Shown here in pieces: positions 8,750-8,855 of a DNA stretch of 8,855 bases (position 1 is its first letter; every line of letters begins with the position of its first letter). The notes under the pieces were generated by a model. It did no database searches and had not been told where the DNA came from. It was given only the letters and a program-made list of their open reading frames with translations. The translations under genes and the position numbers were made by a program. The DNA comes from Alphaproteobacteria bacterium (lineage in GTDB: Bacteria; Pseudomonadota; Alphaproteobacteria; ATCC43930; CGMCC-115725), in contig JASHTP010000530.1 of NCBI GenBank assembly GCA_030040495.1, positions 1 through 8,855 on the forward strand. The letters run 5' to 3'.

Positions 8750-8855
8750 GCCGCCTCCTCCCAGACCGGGGCGGCGGTGCGCTCGGCAGCGCGCAGCCGC
8801 GCCGACCGCGCGCGCGGATTGCGCTCGAGCTCGGCGGCGCCGGGGGTCGCCGGCT
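8746..8855 (-). CDS. rsmH: RsmH (MraW), 16S rRNA m4C1402 methyltransferase, C-terminal fragment (cut by the window edge)
   Basis: Only the last 36 codons and stop are present; the gene enters from beyond base 8855. The readable end is PATPGAAELERNPRARSA followed by RLRAAERTAAPVWEEAA. The block NPRARSA-x-LRAAER is the conserved C-terminal signature of RsmH, which N4-methylates C1402 of 16S rRNA in the ribosomal P site. The call rests on that motif and on the gene's place just before ftsL, where rsmH stands in proteobacterial dcw clusters, usually after mraZ. The TGA stop shares bases with the ftsL ATG. The catalytic SAM-binding part is not visible, so its integrity cannot be judged. Confidence 0.9.
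   Translation of the reverse strand, partial: PATPGAAELERNPRARSARLRAAERTAAPVWEEAA
8750..8775 (-). promoter_or_regulatory. Possible hairpin carrying the ftsL ribosome binding site in its loop
   Basis: On the minus strand GCCGCC (8775-8770) and GGCGGC (8755-8750) are perfectly complementary and enclose a 14-base loop containing GGGAGGA, the core of the strong ftsL Shine-Dalgarno. The 3' arm ends exactly at the ftsL ATG. A competing pairing of CCC with GGG inside the loop would partly hide the site. The arms also encode Ala/Glu-Ala codons at the end of rsmH, so codon use alone may explain them. Confidence 0.3.

Overview
The window is an uninterrupted piece of the dcw (division and cell wall) cluster. 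Every gene is on the minus strand, so gene order runs from the right edge to the left edge: rsmH (3' end only), ftsL, ftsI, murE, murF, mraY, murD, ftsW, murG (5' end only). This order, the meso-diaminopimelate signature in MurE (DNPR), very high GC (clearly above 65% by eye, not computed) and the flavour of the proteins (MurF with GKTGTKE, FtsW beginning with a WWWTVDRW segment, FtsI with TRADIVDRNG) point to a Gram-negative alphaproteobacterium, perhaps of a Rhodospirillales-like lineage. The genus cannot be told from this sequence.

Layout. 8855-8746 holds the last 36 codons of the 16S rRNA methyltransferase RsmH. Next come the divisome genes ftsL (8749-8369) and ftsI (8372-6621). The cytoplasmic precursor enzymes murE (6634-5147) and murF (5150-3735) follow, then the first lipid-linked step mraY (3728-2634), then murD (2628-1243), the SEDS glycan polymerase ftsW (1246-110), and the first 37 codons of murG (113-1). 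There is no intergenic space worth the name: five junctions are 4-base ATGA overlaps, ftsI/murE overlap by 14 bases, and the two real gaps are 6 and 5 bases. No promoter, terminator, RNA gene, insertion sequence, phage gene or CRISPR array is visible. The transcript must start to the right of the window and continue to the left of it.

How the genes work together. MurD, MurE and MurF add D-Glu, meso-DAP and D-Ala-D-Ala to the UDP-MurNAc peptide. MraY moves the product onto undecaprenyl phosphate and MurG adds GlcNAc to make lipid II. FtsW and FtsI then polymerise and cross-link it at the septum, where FtsL belongs to the activating FtsQLB complex.

I see no undescribed system here; it is a core, ordinary region. 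The things worth a second look are in the fine structure of the gene junctions. murE probably starts at TTG inside ftsI. At ftsL, mraY and murG, a short perfect inverted repeat puts the Shine-Dalgarno sequence in a loop and ends its 3' arm exactly at the start codon. These hairpins are inferred by eye and GC-rich sequence makes some of them expected by chance.
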